NCBI GenBank assembly: GCA_900771335.1
Contig: CAAGNP010000023.1
Span: forward strand, 1 to 36,417
DNA from: Rikenellaceae bacterium
GTDB lineage: Bacteria; Bacteroidota; Bacteroidia; Bacteroidales; UBA932
Length of the DNA stretch: 36,417 nucleotides
Direction of reading: 5' to 3'
How positions within the stretch are numbered: the first letter of the stretch is position 1; each line of letters opens with the position of its first letter. Of this stretch, positions 15,432-24,583 are shown one piece after another. The notes beneath the pieces were generated by a model that saw nothing but the letters and a program-made list of their open reading frames with translations, was not told where the DNA came from and searched no databases. The translations under genes and the position numbers were made by a program.

Positions 15432-17210
15432 TTAGTCGTGGGAAACATCCTGAAGTTTCTCCCTATACGAAGAGAATATCTTGGACTTGGACACAAATCC
15501 CAAATATTTGTTCTCTTCGGTCACTACCGGGAGATTCCAAGCCCCACTCTTTTCAAATTTTCTCATTACACTGTCCATTTTCTCACAGTCGCAGACAGTA
15601 TAAGGGGGCTGCTTCATTATATTGTATACAAATACTTCATTGTACCTCTCCCTGTCAAACATTATCATCCTGATATCATCAAGAGAGATAAATCCCTGGA
15701 ATTTGTCGTTTGAATCCACTACAGGGAAGATATTGCGCTTTGATTTTGCCACCACATCGACCAAACTGCCCAGATTGTCCTCCATATGTACTGGACAGAA
15801 ATCTGACTCGATAAGATCGGATGTCTTAAGAAGTGTCAGCACCGCCTGATCGCTATCGTGGGTAAGGAGTTCTCCACTCTTGGCGATACGTTTTGTATAG
15901 ATCGAATATGGCTCGAACACCCTGATGGTAGCAAACGATATTGCAGCTGTAATACTCAATGGCATAAGCAGTTCGTAACCTCCTGTAATCTCCGCGATAA
16001 GGAAGATAGCGGTCATCGGAGCCTGCATTACACCGGCCATCAAGCCTGCCATACCCACAAGGACAAAATTGTTCTCGGGGAGGACATGGATTCCGGTAAG
16101 GTTAATCACCCTGGCCAGAACAAAGCCCGCTATACCACCTACGATCAATGTAGGACCGAATGTACCTCCAACTCCACCACCAGCATTTGTGAACGACATG
16201 GCGAACACTTTGAAAATCAATACAAACAGGAAGAATATAGGGACAAACCACTTGTAATTCAACAGCGAAGCAAAGAGTGAAGTATCAAGTCCCTGCACAG
16301 GATTACCTGTAAGGAGGGATTCGAGTGCGTGGTAACCTTCACCATACAGAGGTGGGAAGATATAGATCAATATTCCCAACATCAATGCACTGAAAGCCCA
16401 TCTCTTATATGGATTCTCAATACCCTTGATTTTATCTTCGAGACTCAATGTGGTTCTGGTAAAATAGAGCGATACAAATCCACAAAATACCCCAAGTACC
16501 AAATAGTAAGGGATATTTTTCATCACAAATGGGTCGATGGTGCTCATAAAAGCGACATCTCTTCCGAAGAAAAGGTATGACACCGCTGTAGCTGTCACTG
16601 TGGACATCAACAGAGGGAGGATGGATGTCATTGAGATATTGAAGAGCAATATCTCCAGGGTAAACAGTATTCCGGCCATAGGTGCCTTGAAAATACCTGC
16701 CACTGCACCTGCTGCACCACACCCGAGCAGAATGGTCATCTGTTTGTAAGAGAGGCCCAGATGTCTGGCTATATTTGAGCCAATAGCTGCACCGGTATAT
16801 ACAATAGGTGCCTCAGCTCCTACCGATCCACCAAACCCGATAGTGATCGAACTGGTCAACAATGAAGACCAGGTGTTGTGGGATTTGATTTTTGAGTTAT
16901 TCTTGGATACTGCCAGAAGAACTTTAGTGACACCGTGGCCGATATTGTCCTTAATGAGATATCTGACCAGAAGCATCGCTATAAGCATACCAAGACCAGG
17001 ATATAACAAATATAGGAAACTGTCGGTAGTGGTATCAAACCAACCAATCAACAAGTCTCCTACAAGTTCTATCATCAGTTTTAAGGCAACTGCAGCCCCG
17101 CCGCTAACAAGACCCACTATAAAAGCTAAAATCAAAAGGAACTGTGCTTCAGGGAGCTTATGCAGCAAACGTGAAATCGAGTGGATTATATTATTCCTCT
17201 TTCGAATCAT
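15432..17210 (-). CDS. ClC-type chloride channel or transporter with CBS pair
   Basis: The chosen ATG at 17210 gives 592 residues. The frame stays open 25 codons further up, inside the small acidic gene, but the ATG in GATGATGATTCG gives a sensible short N-terminus before the first helix. The membrane part has the ClC selectivity motifs: GSVGAEAP (canonical GSxGxEGP, with the gating Glu kept), GIFKAPMAGILFTLE, and GGGVGGTFGPTLIVGG. Two CBS domains fill about 460-590, including NIFPVVDSNDKFQGFISLDD, and may bind adenine nucleotides. The protein moves chloride, alone or exchanged for protons, across the inner membrane. Whether it is a channel or an exchanger cannot be decided from what I can see. 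It overlaps the acidic gene by 20 bases. Confidence 0.93.
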   Translation of the reverse strand: MIRKRNNIIHSISRLLHKLPEAQFLLILAFIVGLVSGGAAVALKLMIELVGDLLIGWFDTTTDSFLYLLYPGLGMLIAMLLVRYLIKDNIGHGVTKVLLAVSKNNSKIKSHNTWSSLLTSSITIGFGGSVGAEAPIVYTGAAIGSNIARHLGLSYKQMTILLGCGAAGAVAGIFKAPMAGILFTLEILLFNISMTSILPLLMSTVTATAVSYLFFGRDVAFMSTIDPFVMKNIPYYLVLGVFCGFVSLYFTRTTLSLEDKIKGIENPYKRWAFSALMLGILIYIFPPLYGEGYHALESLLTGNPVQGLDTSLFASLLNYKWFVPIFFLFVLIFKVFAMSFTNAGGGVGGTFGPTLIVGGIAGFVLARVINLTGIHVLPENNFVLVGMAGLMAGVMQAPMTAIFLIAEITGGYELLMPLSITAAISFATIRVFEPYSIYTKRIAKSGELLTHDSDQAVLTLLKTSDLIESDFCPVHMEDNLGSLVDVVAKSKRNIFPVVDSNDKFQGFISLDDIRMIMFDRERYNEVFVYNIMKQPPYTVCDCEKMDSVMRKFEKSGAWNLPVVTEENKYLGFVSKSKIFSSYREKLQDVSHD

Positions 17211-17550
17211 CATCGTCATTGAAAGCAGATGAATCTGTTCCATCCTCTGGGAATGTACCGTCTCCGGCATCATCATCCATACCATCGTTGAACAGATCTT
17301 TCTCTACATCCTCATAGTCATCTACCTTAACTGATATTTTCACCAAATATATAGCGCCCGGCATCTCTACAGATACTGCGTAGAAAGATGTACCGTCAGG
17401 TTTGTCCACTTTGAAAATATCACCCATGTAATCGGCATATCCCTTAGGATACTTCTCCTTGAATGCTGCCTGCAACTCTGCCGACATATTCTCATAACTT
17501 ACCACTGCTCTCTTAATAGAAGATGCTGCTTTACCAACTGTTCTGCTCAT
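17191..17550 (-). CDS. Conserved small protein with acidic C-terminal tail, function unknown
   Basis: This 119-residue protein has an N-terminal part (about 1-80) that looks folded, with AFKEKYPKGYADYMGDIFKV and DGTSFYAVSVEMPGAIYLVKI. The tail (about 80-119) consists mainly of Asp, Glu, Gly and Ser and is probably disordered. There is no signal peptide, membrane helix or known catalytic motif. I do not recognise a named family; my impression is that similar proteins occur in other Bacteroidales. Its last 20 bases overlap the ClC start, so the two are likely translated in a coupled way. A role with the channel is possible but unsupported. Confidence 0.75.
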   Translation of the reverse strand: MSRTVGKAASSIKRAVVSYENMSAELQAAFKEKYPKGYADYMGDIFKVDKPDGTSFYAVSVEMPGAIYLVKISVKVDDYEDVEKDLFNDGMDDDAGDGTFPEDGTDSSAFNDDDDSKEE

Positions 17551-17595
17551 GTGTTAATAGATATAATTCTCGGTGCAATAATAATGCTTTTTATC

Positions 17596-19314
17596 TTATC
17601 TGCGAGAAAAAAAATAAGATTTTTGTCTCTTTTTATTTTCCTGATTCTTTTCTACAAAAATAGGCTTGAATGTTTTCAAATCCATTCCTGAATAGTACAT
17701 AGCCGAGGATGCTGTCATAGGTGTGGGTGTAAAGTCCTGAACTTGTTCCATATAGACACCTTTCAAATCCTTGTTCTGGGACAAGCTTACCATATCCTCC
17801 AGCTTACATCCCGGATGGGACGATATGAAATAAGGGACAAGCTGATATTTCAGCCCCTCTCTATGTATAATCTTGTCAAACTCCCTCCTGAGTACCGAAA
17901 AGAGTTTGAATGTAGGCTTTGACATATATTTGAGGACCCTCTCCTCCGTATGCTCCGGTGCCACCTTCAACCTTCCAGAAGTGTGCTTGGTAACCAACTC
18001 CTGAAGATAAGGTTTTGAGGTGCTGTCCAAATACCCCTCTTCATTCAAGAAAAGATCGTATCTGATACCGCTCCCTATGAAAAACTTTTTAATCCCTTTG
18101 ATCTTGGATATCTCCCTGTAAAGATTGAGGACCTCCTGGTGTGAATGGTCCAGATTCGGGCACATTTTGGGGAAGAGACACGACTTGCGGCTGCACTTGT
18201 CACACAGTTTGCGATCCTTTCCACCCATTTTATACATATTTGCGGTAGGAGCACCTACATCAGATATAACACCTTTGAATTCAGGATGAGTAACAAGTTT
18301 GTTAATCTCGTTAACAATATTGTTACATGACCTGTTTTGTATAAATCTGCCCTGATGAGCCGCTATTGTACAGAAACTGCAACCCCCAAAACATCCATGA
18401 TGGATATTGATGGAGAATTTGATCATATCGTAGGCAGGTATCCTCTTTCCCTTATATCTGGGATGGGGCAATTTGGTAAAAGGGAGGTCAAAATATGAGT
18501 CCATCTCCTCCTCTGTTGCTGGAGGAAATGGTGGATTGATCACTACCTCACTATCCCCTACAGGCTCAACAAGCCTTTTGGCGTGAAGCTTGTTTGCCTC
18601 CACCTCTATGATATTGAAATTCTCAACAAATGTCTTTTTGGATGCCAAACACTCCTCATAAGATTTGAGGACAATGGTATCATCTCCGGAGGTCTCCCCC
18701 CTCTTTGTTATATACCCTATTTGTGGTATTTTCCTGAAATGGTAATCACTTAAGCCCTCATCATACCCTCTGGCTATCTCCACTATAGGTCTTTCCCCCA
18801 TTCCATAGATAAGATAATCGGCCTTGGAATCGACCAAAATGGATGGAAGGAGTTTGTCCTGCCAATAATCGTAGTGGGTTACACGCCTTAAAGAGGCCTC
18901 GATACCACCTATTACTACAGGGACATCGGGATATAGCTCTTTAAGAATATTGGAATAGACCTTTACAGCATAATCGGGTCTGAATGAAGCTTTTCCATCC
19001 GGTGTATAAGCATCATCACTTCTAAGACGCTTGTTTGCAGTATAATGGTTTACCATAGAGTCCATTGCACCAGCACTGACGCCGAAGAAAAGGCGTGGTC
19101 TTCCAAGCTTTTTGAAGTCCCTCAAATCATCTCTCCAGTTAGGCTGTGGTACAATGGCCACACGGTACCCTTCACGTTCAAGTATACGACCTATCACCGC
19201 CACTCCAAAAGAGGGGTGGTCCACATACGCATCGCCTGAGAACAATATCACATCGATATAGTCCCAGCCGAGGGCATCAACCTCCTTTTTGGTTGTTGGT
19301 AAAAAAGGTGACAC
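17596..19314 (-). CDS. YgiQ-family radical SAM protein
   Basis: This 572-residue protein begins MSPFLPTTKKEVDALGWDYIDVILF, the YgiQ N-terminal domain related to the B12-binding fold, with DAYVDHPSFG. The radical SAM core carries HHGCFGGCSFCTIAAHQG, the Cys-x3-Cys-x2-Cys that binds the 4Fe-4S cluster and S-adenosylmethionine. A second cysteine group, CDKCSRKSCLFPKMC, lies about 60 residues later and is also found in E. coli YgiQ. The reaction is unknown. The protein is shorter than E. coli YgiQ (about 740) and ends in a basic tail, KKRQKSYFFSRR. It lies 6 bases downstream of argS and is probably co-transcribed with it. Confidence 0.92.
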   Translation of the reverse strand: MSPFLPTTKKEVDALGWDYIDVILFSGDAYVDHPSFGVAVIGRILEREGYRVAIVPQPNWRDDLRDFKKLGRPRLFFGVSAGAMDSMVNHYTANKRLRSDDAYTPDGKASFRPDYAVKVYSNILKELYPDVPVVIGGIEASLRRVTHYDYWQDKLLPSILVDSKADYLIYGMGERPIVEIARGYDEGLSDYHFRKIPQIGYITKRGETSGDDTIVLKSYEECLASKKTFVENFNIIEVEANKLHAKRLVEPVGDSEVVINPPFPPATEEEMDSYFDLPFTKLPHPRYKGKRIPAYDMIKFSINIHHGCFGGCSFCTIAAHQGRFIQNRSCNNIVNEINKLVTHPEFKGVISDVGAPTANMYKMGGKDRKLCDKCSRKSCLFPKMCPNLDHSHQEVLNLYREISKIKGIKKFFIGSGIRYDLFLNEEGYLDSTSKPYLQELVTKHTSGRLKVAPEHTEERVLKYMSKPTFKLFSVLRREFDKIIHREGLKYQLVPYFISSHPGCKLEDMVSLSQNKDLKGVYMEQVQDFTPTPMTASSAMYYSGMDLKTFKPIFVEKNQENKKRQKSYFFSRR

Positions 19315-19320
19315 TTGATA

Positions 19321-21084
19321 CTACATTCTTTCAGGCAGTTCAATGCCCAAAATACCCATTGCTTTAGTCAATACCTTAGCTATCACACAGATAAGAGATA
19401 GTCTAAACATACGTACCTGCTCATCCTCCTCTCTCATGATTGAGACATCATGGTAGTACTGGTTGAACTCCTTAGCCAAATCGTAAGCGTAGTTAGCCAC
19501 CACTGCTGGAGAGTGTGCATCACCACCCTCTTTGATCTTCTCAGGGAAGTTGTTAAGCATCTTGATGATACTTACCTCTTTATCAAGAAGTTTTGATGTA
19601 TCCTCCAAACCTTTGACTACTACATCACTCACTTGAGCCTTCCTTAGGATAGACTTGATACGTGCGTGTGTATATTGGATAAACGGACCTGTATTACCGT
19701 TGAAATCGATAGATTCACGTGGGTCAAATAGCATGGTCTTGCGAGGGTCAACTTTGATAATGAAGTATTTCAATGCGCCCAAACTCAACATTTCGAACAG
19801 TTTGTGCTGCTCCTCTTCACTCATGCCATCCATCTTGCCAAGCTCCAATGAGGTCTCCTTAGCGGTATTGTACATCTTGTCAAGAAGATCATCTGCATCC
19901 ACCACTGTACCCTCACGAGATTTCATCTTACCCTCAGGTAGCTCTACCATACCGTATGACAAGTGGTAAATGGCGTCTGACCAGTCAAATCCGAGCTTCT
20001 TCAAAATCAATTTGAGAACCTGGAAATGGTAATTCTGCTCATTACCCACCACATATATAATCTCATCAAGTTTGAATTCAGAATATCTGCTCTCAGCTGT
20101 ACCAAGATCCTGAGTCATATACACTGATGTACCATCCGAACGGAGAAGAAGTTTCCTGTCAAGGCCATCTGCTGTAAGGTCACACCATACAGAACCATCC
20201 TCCATCTTCTCGAATACACCAGCCTCCAAACCTTTCTGCACCAATGCTTTACCCAATAGATATGTCTGAGACTCATAGTATATCTTATCGAATTCGATAC
20301 CCAATCTGTTATAGGTCTCATCGAACCCCTCATATACCCAGCCATTCATCTTCTTCCATAGGTCCACCACCTCTTTATCACCACTCTCCCATTTGAACAA
20401 CATCTCCTGTGCCTCTTTCATGATAGGGGCATCTTTATCCTCACAGCCAAGCTTCTCACACTCCTCTTTAAGCATATTGTTGAATAGTACATAGTAGTCA
20501 CCTACCAGGTGGTCACCTTTCTTGCCTGAAGATGCAGGGGTCTCCCCATTGCCTCTTTTAAGCCAAGCAAGCATAGACTTGCAGATATGGATACCACGGT
20601 CATTTACCAGATTCACTTTGATCACATTGTGACCGTTTGCAGCCAGAAGTTTGGATACAGACGAACCCAAAAGGTTGTTTCTGATATGTCCCAGGTGGAG
20701 AGGTTTGTTGGTATTTGGGCTTGAATACTCCACCATGATGGTCTTACCTGATGGTGCACCCTGACCAAAATCCTCTGTAGATGCTATCTCAGCGAAAACA
20801 CTGTTCCAGAAAGCCTGAGAAATTTTTATATTCAAGAAACCTTTCACCACATTATATGACTCAATCTCTGGTGTATTGGCTTTTAGCCATGCACCCACCT
20901 CTTCACCTGTAGCCTCTGGAGACTTCTTGCTCACTTTTAGCAATGGGAACATCACAGCGGTCACATCACCTTCAAACTCTTTTCTGGTAGCCTGCATCTG
21001 GATAGGCATACCCTCTGCTGAGGCACTATACAAACTCTTTACTGCCTCTTTAACTCTTTCAGATATAAAAATTTCTTGATTCAT
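19321..21084 (-). CDS. argS: Arginyl-tRNA synthetase
   Basis: This 587-residue class I synthetase charges tRNA-Arg. The HIGH-type motif is HLGH in NTNKPLHLGHIRNN (about 125-138), and the KMSK position reads GKMKSREGTVV (about 375-385). The C-terminal DALR anticodon-binding domain covers about 470-587 and ends in the typical GIELPERM. The N-terminal additional domain is present. The ATG at 21084 is chosen over a TTG at 21102, because it follows the symporter stop by one base and gives the family N-terminus MNQEIFISERV. The gap to ygiQ is 6 bases. Confidence 0.97.
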   Translation of the reverse strand: MNQEIFISERVKEAVKSLYSASAEGMPIQMQATRKEFEGDVTAVMFPLLKVSKKSPEATGEEVGAWLKANTPEIESYNVVKGFLNIKISQAFWNSVFAEIASTEDFGQGAPSGKTIMVEYSSPNTNKPLHLGHIRNNLLGSSVSKLLAANGHNVIKVNLVNDRGIHICKSMLAWLKRGNGETPASSGKKGDHLVGDYYVLFNNMLKEECEKLGCEDKDAPIMKEAQEMLFKWESGDKEVVDLWKKMNGWVYEGFDETYNRLGIEFDKIYYESQTYLLGKALVQKGLEAGVFEKMEDGSVWCDLTADGLDRKLLLRSDGTSVYMTQDLGTAESRYSEFKLDEIIYVVGNEQNYHFQVLKLILKKLGFDWSDAIYHLSYGMVELPEGKMKSREGTVVDADDLLDKMYNTAKETSLELGKMDGMSEEEQHKLFEMLSLGALKYFIIKVDPRKTMLFDPRESIDFNGNTGPFIQYTHARIKSILRKAQVSDVVVKGLEDTSKLLDKEVSIIKMLNNFPEKIKEGGDAHSPAVVANYAYDLAKEFNQYYHDVSIMREEDEQVRMFRLSLICVIAKVLTKAMGILGIELPERM

Positions 21085-21085
21085 C

Positions 21086-22465
21086 TTATTTGTTTTTTGC
21101 AAAGTACTTCTTCATCTCTGCTTTCACCTTAGGAGAAAGGATAAACAGTGTAATCATGGTTGGGAATACCATCAGAGCATAAGCGATATCGATAAGACCC
21201 ACAGCTGCTTTCAAAGGGATCATCGCTGCTACCACCAACATTACCAGGAAGAAGATATTGTAGTATTTCGAATATTTTGCACCAAAAAGGAAACCTGTAC
21301 ATTTCTGACCATAATACGAATATGAGAACATGGTAGAGAATGCAAAGAAGAACAACATTGCCAATAGAAGGTATTTGCCCACACCAGGAATTGAAGCGTC
21401 AAATGCCTGAAGGGCTACGCTCAAACCTGCGATAGATCCGCTGATACCATCACCCAAAGGCAATACATCCCTTTGGATCAAAATTGCAATTGCTGTAAGT
21501 GTACAAACTAGACCCGAGTCAATTGATGGGCCGATCATTGCCACAAGACCCTCTCTTACAGGCTCATTGTTCTTTGATGCACCGTGCATCATAGAAGCGG
21601 TACCCACACCTGCTTCATTTACAAGAGCAGCACGTCTGATACCGATAAGTGCAATAGAAGCCAAAGCACCGATACCTCCACCAACACCTGCTTTAACTGT
21701 AAATGCCTCTGTAAAGATAGCGGCGAATACACCAGGAACAGCATTCAAATGTGTTACGATGATATATGCCACCAATAGGAAATACATAGCCACCATAGCA
21801 GGAACCACCTTTGTAGCTACTTTTGAGATCCTTTTGATACCGCCCAAAATCACACATGCCACGATCACACAGATAATTACACCGATGATAAATCTGAGTG
21901 TAAGGGTATTTTGCTCTGGTCTGAAGAAAACGGTAGTAATAGCCTCTGTAAACTGGTTTGCCTGCATGATACATAGTGTACCGATCAAACCGAAGATTGA
22001 GAAGAATACTGCCAATGGTTTCCATTTGGAACCAAGACCAGACATAATCATGTACATAGGACCACCTTGAACCTCCCCTGCGTCATCTTTACCTTTATAC
22101 ATTACAGATAGTGTACCTTCAAAGAATTTGGTAGCCATACCCAAGATTGAGCTTACCCACATCCAGAAAATAGCACCGGGACCACCAATAGAAAGGGCAA
22201 TCGCAACACCTGCAATATTACCCATACCCACAGTGGCAGCGATGGCACTTGCCAACGCCTCAAAAGAACTGATCTGGCCATCAGCCTTTTCATCCTTGGC
22301 TTTCAATGACTTGATAGCCCTACCATAGTACCTCAATGGAACGAATCCTGAGTAGATCAAGAAGAACAGTCCACCCCCAACTAGGAGTGTAAAAAGAGGA
22401 TAACCGCAGATAAAATCACTTACTGCGGTTATTCCATTTTCTAGTGCAGACCAAAAGTTTGCCAT
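21086..22465 (-). CDS. Alanine/glycine:cation symporter (AGCS family)
   Basis: This 459-residue inner-membrane protein has about eleven helices. It shows the family segments FISGFVPLRY-type start (IYSGFVPLRYYGRAIKSL), ASAIAATVGMGNIAGVAIAL (about 70-90), GPGAIFWMWVSSILGMATKFFEGTLSV, GGPMYMI, and the helix around NEAGVGTASMMHGASKNNEPVREG. The family takes up alanine, glycine or D-alanine with sodium. In the last motif MMH replaces the more usual IAH; I do not know its effect. The gene is one base away from both the upstream peptidase and the downstream argS, so peptide breakdown, amino-acid uptake and tRNA charging share one transcription unit. Confidence 0.92.
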   Translation of the reverse strand: MANFWSALENGITAVSDFICGYPLFTLLVGGGLFFLIYSGFVPLRYYGRAIKSLKAKDEKADGQISSFEALASAIAATVGMGNIAGVAIALSIGGPGAIFWMWVSSILGMATKFFEGTLSVMYKGKDDAGEVQGGPMYMIMSGLGSKWKPLAVFFSIFGLIGTLCIMQANQFTEAITTVFFRPEQNTLTLRFIIGVIICVIVACVILGGIKRISKVATKVVPAMVAMYFLLVAYIIVTHLNAVPGVFAAIFTEAFTVKAGVGGGIGALASIALIGIRRAALVNEAGVGTASMMHGASKNNEPVREGLVAMIGPSIDSGLVCTLTAIAILIQRDVLPLGDGISGSIAGLSVALQAFDASIPGVGKYLLLAMLFFFAFSTMFSYSYYGQKCTGFLFGAKYSKYYNIFFLVMLVVAAMIPLKAAVGLIDIAYALMVFPTMITLFILSPKVKAEMKKYFAKNK

Positions 22466-22466
22466 A

Positions 22467-24560
22467 TTATAGACCTCTATTGTTAAGTAGTGGTTGGATT
22501 CCTGGTTGTTTGCCTCTAAAGTTTACATAAAGTGTCATAGCCTCATCCTCACCTGCTCTTGCCAATACTTCATATCTGAATTTTGAAGCCACCTCTTTGT
22601 TGAAGATATCACCTGTCTCGACAAATGCCTGATATGCATCAGCATCCAGAACCTCTGCCCAGATATAGCTGTAGTAACCTGCTGTATATCCGCCACCGAA
22701 AGTGTGGTTGAAGTAGGTAGTTCTGTATCTTGGAGGGATTTGAGAGATCAAACCTCTATCGCCCAACACCTTAGCCTCGAATGCTACAAGATCAAGATTC
22801 TCAGGAATCTCTGTCAATACGTGGTAGTCCATATCAAGATATGATGCTGCCAAATACTCTACAGTAGCGAAACCTTGGCCATATTTGCCTGACTTGTCAA
22901 GTTTCTCCACCAACTCAGCAGGGATAATTTCACCTGTCTGATAGTGTTTTGCATATACGTTAAGCACTTGTGGGTTGAATGCCCAGTGCTCCATAATCTG
23001 AGAAGGAAGCTCTACGAAGTCACGGGTGATACCGGTAAGACCATCGTATTTTACATCCTGAAGAAGAGATTGGAGAGCGTGACCGCACTCGTGGAAGTAA
23101 GTCTCAACCTCATCAGGGCTAAGAAGTGCAGGCTGGTCACCAACAGGACGTGTAAAGTTACCTACTACTGTTACAAGAGGTGCAACTCTCACACCATTTT
23201 CATAAACTTGCTCACGGAAGCCACCGCACCATGCGCCACCTCTTTTTTGACCTGGACGGGCAAACATATCGAAGAAGATTACACCCAAGTGTGTACCGTC
23301 AGCCTCTTTACACTCGAAAGCTACTGCTTCAGGGTGAGGAAGTGGAACATTTTCAAGTTGGGTAAATGTGATTCCGTATAGCTGGTTAGCCACATAGAAG
23401 ATACCTTCACGAACATTCTCCAATTTGAAGTAAGGTCTTAGCTCATCTTCAGTAAGGTTGAATTTGCTAACTTTAGCTTTCTCGAAATAATATCTCCAGT
23501 CAGAAGCTTTAAGTTCACCTTTATGACCCTCTTTCTTAGCGATTTGAGTCATATCTTTAAGCTCATTTTTAGCAGCTTTGAGGGCTGGTTTCCAGATTTG
23601 GTCCAATAGGTCGAATACAGCCTCTTCTGTTTTTGCCATACGGGTATCAAGTGCATACTCCGCATAGTTTTTGCAACCCATGATTTGAGCTTTCTTAAGG
23701 CGCAACTCAACAAGTTTTACGATGGTAGCTTTGCTGTCGTTTTCGTTGTTGTTGTTTCCACGCATCAAATATGCGTTAAGCATTTGCTCGCGAAGCTCAG
23801 CGTTGTCTGCATTCTGAAGGAAAGGCATGATGCTTGGATTGTCAAGACCGAAAATCCATTTACCCTCCATTCCTGCAGCTTTAGCTCTTGAAGTAGCCTC
23901 TGCAATTTGTGCCTCTGAAAGGCCTGCAAGGTCTTTTTCATTATCAATCACCAATTTGTAAGCAGCAGTCTCTTTCAAAAGGTTTTGTCCGAAAGCCAAT
24001 TGAAGTGCAGAGATCTCAGCGTTTACCTCTTTAAGTTCTGCTTTCTTGTCAGCAGGAAGGTTTGCTCCTGAACGCTCAAAACCTTTATAGATCTCCTCCA
24101 CCAATCTCATCTGGTCTTTGTCAAGACCCAAGCTCTCTCTCTTGTCATATACAGCTTTGATTCTTTGGAATAGCGCATCATTTAGTGAGATCTCACTGAA
24201 GTGTGCACTCTGGATAGGAGAAAGCTCTCTTGAGATAGCCATGATAGCATCGCTTGAGTTTACACCGCTCTCGCTTGAGAATACTACAGCCACTTTTGAG
24301 TACAGGCTGCCGGCCTTATCGTATGGAAGGATGGTATTTTCAAAATTTGGCTCCTCTTTGCAGTTAACGATAGCGTCGATTTCTGCTTTGTGCTCATCCA
24401 TTGCCTTAAGGAAAGCAGGCATATAGTGTTCTGGACGAACCTCCTCAAATGGAGGAATACCGAAAGGTGTATCCCACTCTTTCAAAAGTGGATTTGATTC
24501 ACAACTATAAGTCATAAACAATGCAATTGCTCCTACAATTGTTAGTAACGATTTTCTCAT
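22467..24560 (-). CDS. M3-family zinc metallopeptidase (Dcp-like), probable lipoprotein
   Basis: This 697-residue thimet-type peptidase has the zinc motif H-E-C-G-H in TYFHECGHALQSLL (about residue 490), with the third ligand Glu expected about 25 residues later in the DFVELPSQIMEHW segment. The N-terminal segment PLLKEWDTPFGIPPFEEVRPEHYMPAF is that of peptidyl-dipeptidase Dcp, which removes C-terminal dipeptides from oligopeptides. The N-terminus carries a hydrophobic signal ending in Ser-Cys (MTYSC, Cys20), so a periplasmic lipoprotein is likely, although the lipobox is imperfect. Length is normal. It precedes the amino-acid symporter by one base and follows rpoD by 23 bases. Confidence 0.93.
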   Translation of the reverse strand: MRKSLLTIVGAIALFMTYSCESNPLLKEWDTPFGIPPFEEVRPEHYMPAFLKAMDEHKAEIDAIVNCKEEPNFENTILPYDKAGSLYSKVAVVFSSESGVNSSDAIMAISRELSPIQSAHFSEISLNDALFQRIKAVYDKRESLGLDKDQMRLVEEIYKGFERSGANLPADKKAELKEVNAEISALQLAFGQNLLKETAAYKLVIDNEKDLAGLSEAQIAEATSRAKAAGMEGKWIFGLDNPSIMPFLQNADNAELREQMLNAYLMRGNNNNENDSKATIVKLVELRLKKAQIMGCKNYAEYALDTRMAKTEEAVFDLLDQIWKPALKAAKNELKDMTQIAKKEGHKGELKASDWRYYFEKAKVSKFNLTEDELRPYFKLENVREGIFYVANQLYGITFTQLENVPLPHPEAVAFECKEADGTHLGVIFFDMFARPGQKRGGAWCGGFREQVYENGVRVAPLVTVVGNFTRPVGDQPALLSPDEVETYFHECGHALQSLLQDVKYDGLTGITRDFVELPSQIMEHWAFNPQVLNVYAKHYQTGEIIPAELVEKLDKSGKYGQGFATVEYLAASYLDMDYHVLTEIPENLDLVAFEAKVLGDRGLISQIPPRYRTTYFNHTFGGGYTAGYYSYIWAEVLDADAYQAFVETGDIFNKEVASKFRYEVLARAGEDEAMTLYVNFRGKQPGIQPLLNNRGL

Positions 24561-24583
24561 ATATCTAAAATTTTGTATTATTC

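Noticed and set aside
15432..17210. ClC motif GSVGAEAP as a loss-of-function change
   Set aside because: The gating Glu is kept and only Gly to Ala changes in GSxGxEGP, a form I believe is common in Bacteroidota.
17596..19314. Second cysteine group in YgiQ as a novel cluster site
   Set aside because: E. coli YgiQ has the same spaced cysteines, so it is a family feature.
21085..21102. TTG start adding six residues to argS
   Set aside because: It would lie inside the symporter's last codons; the ATG at 21084 is one base after that stop and gives the family N-terminus.
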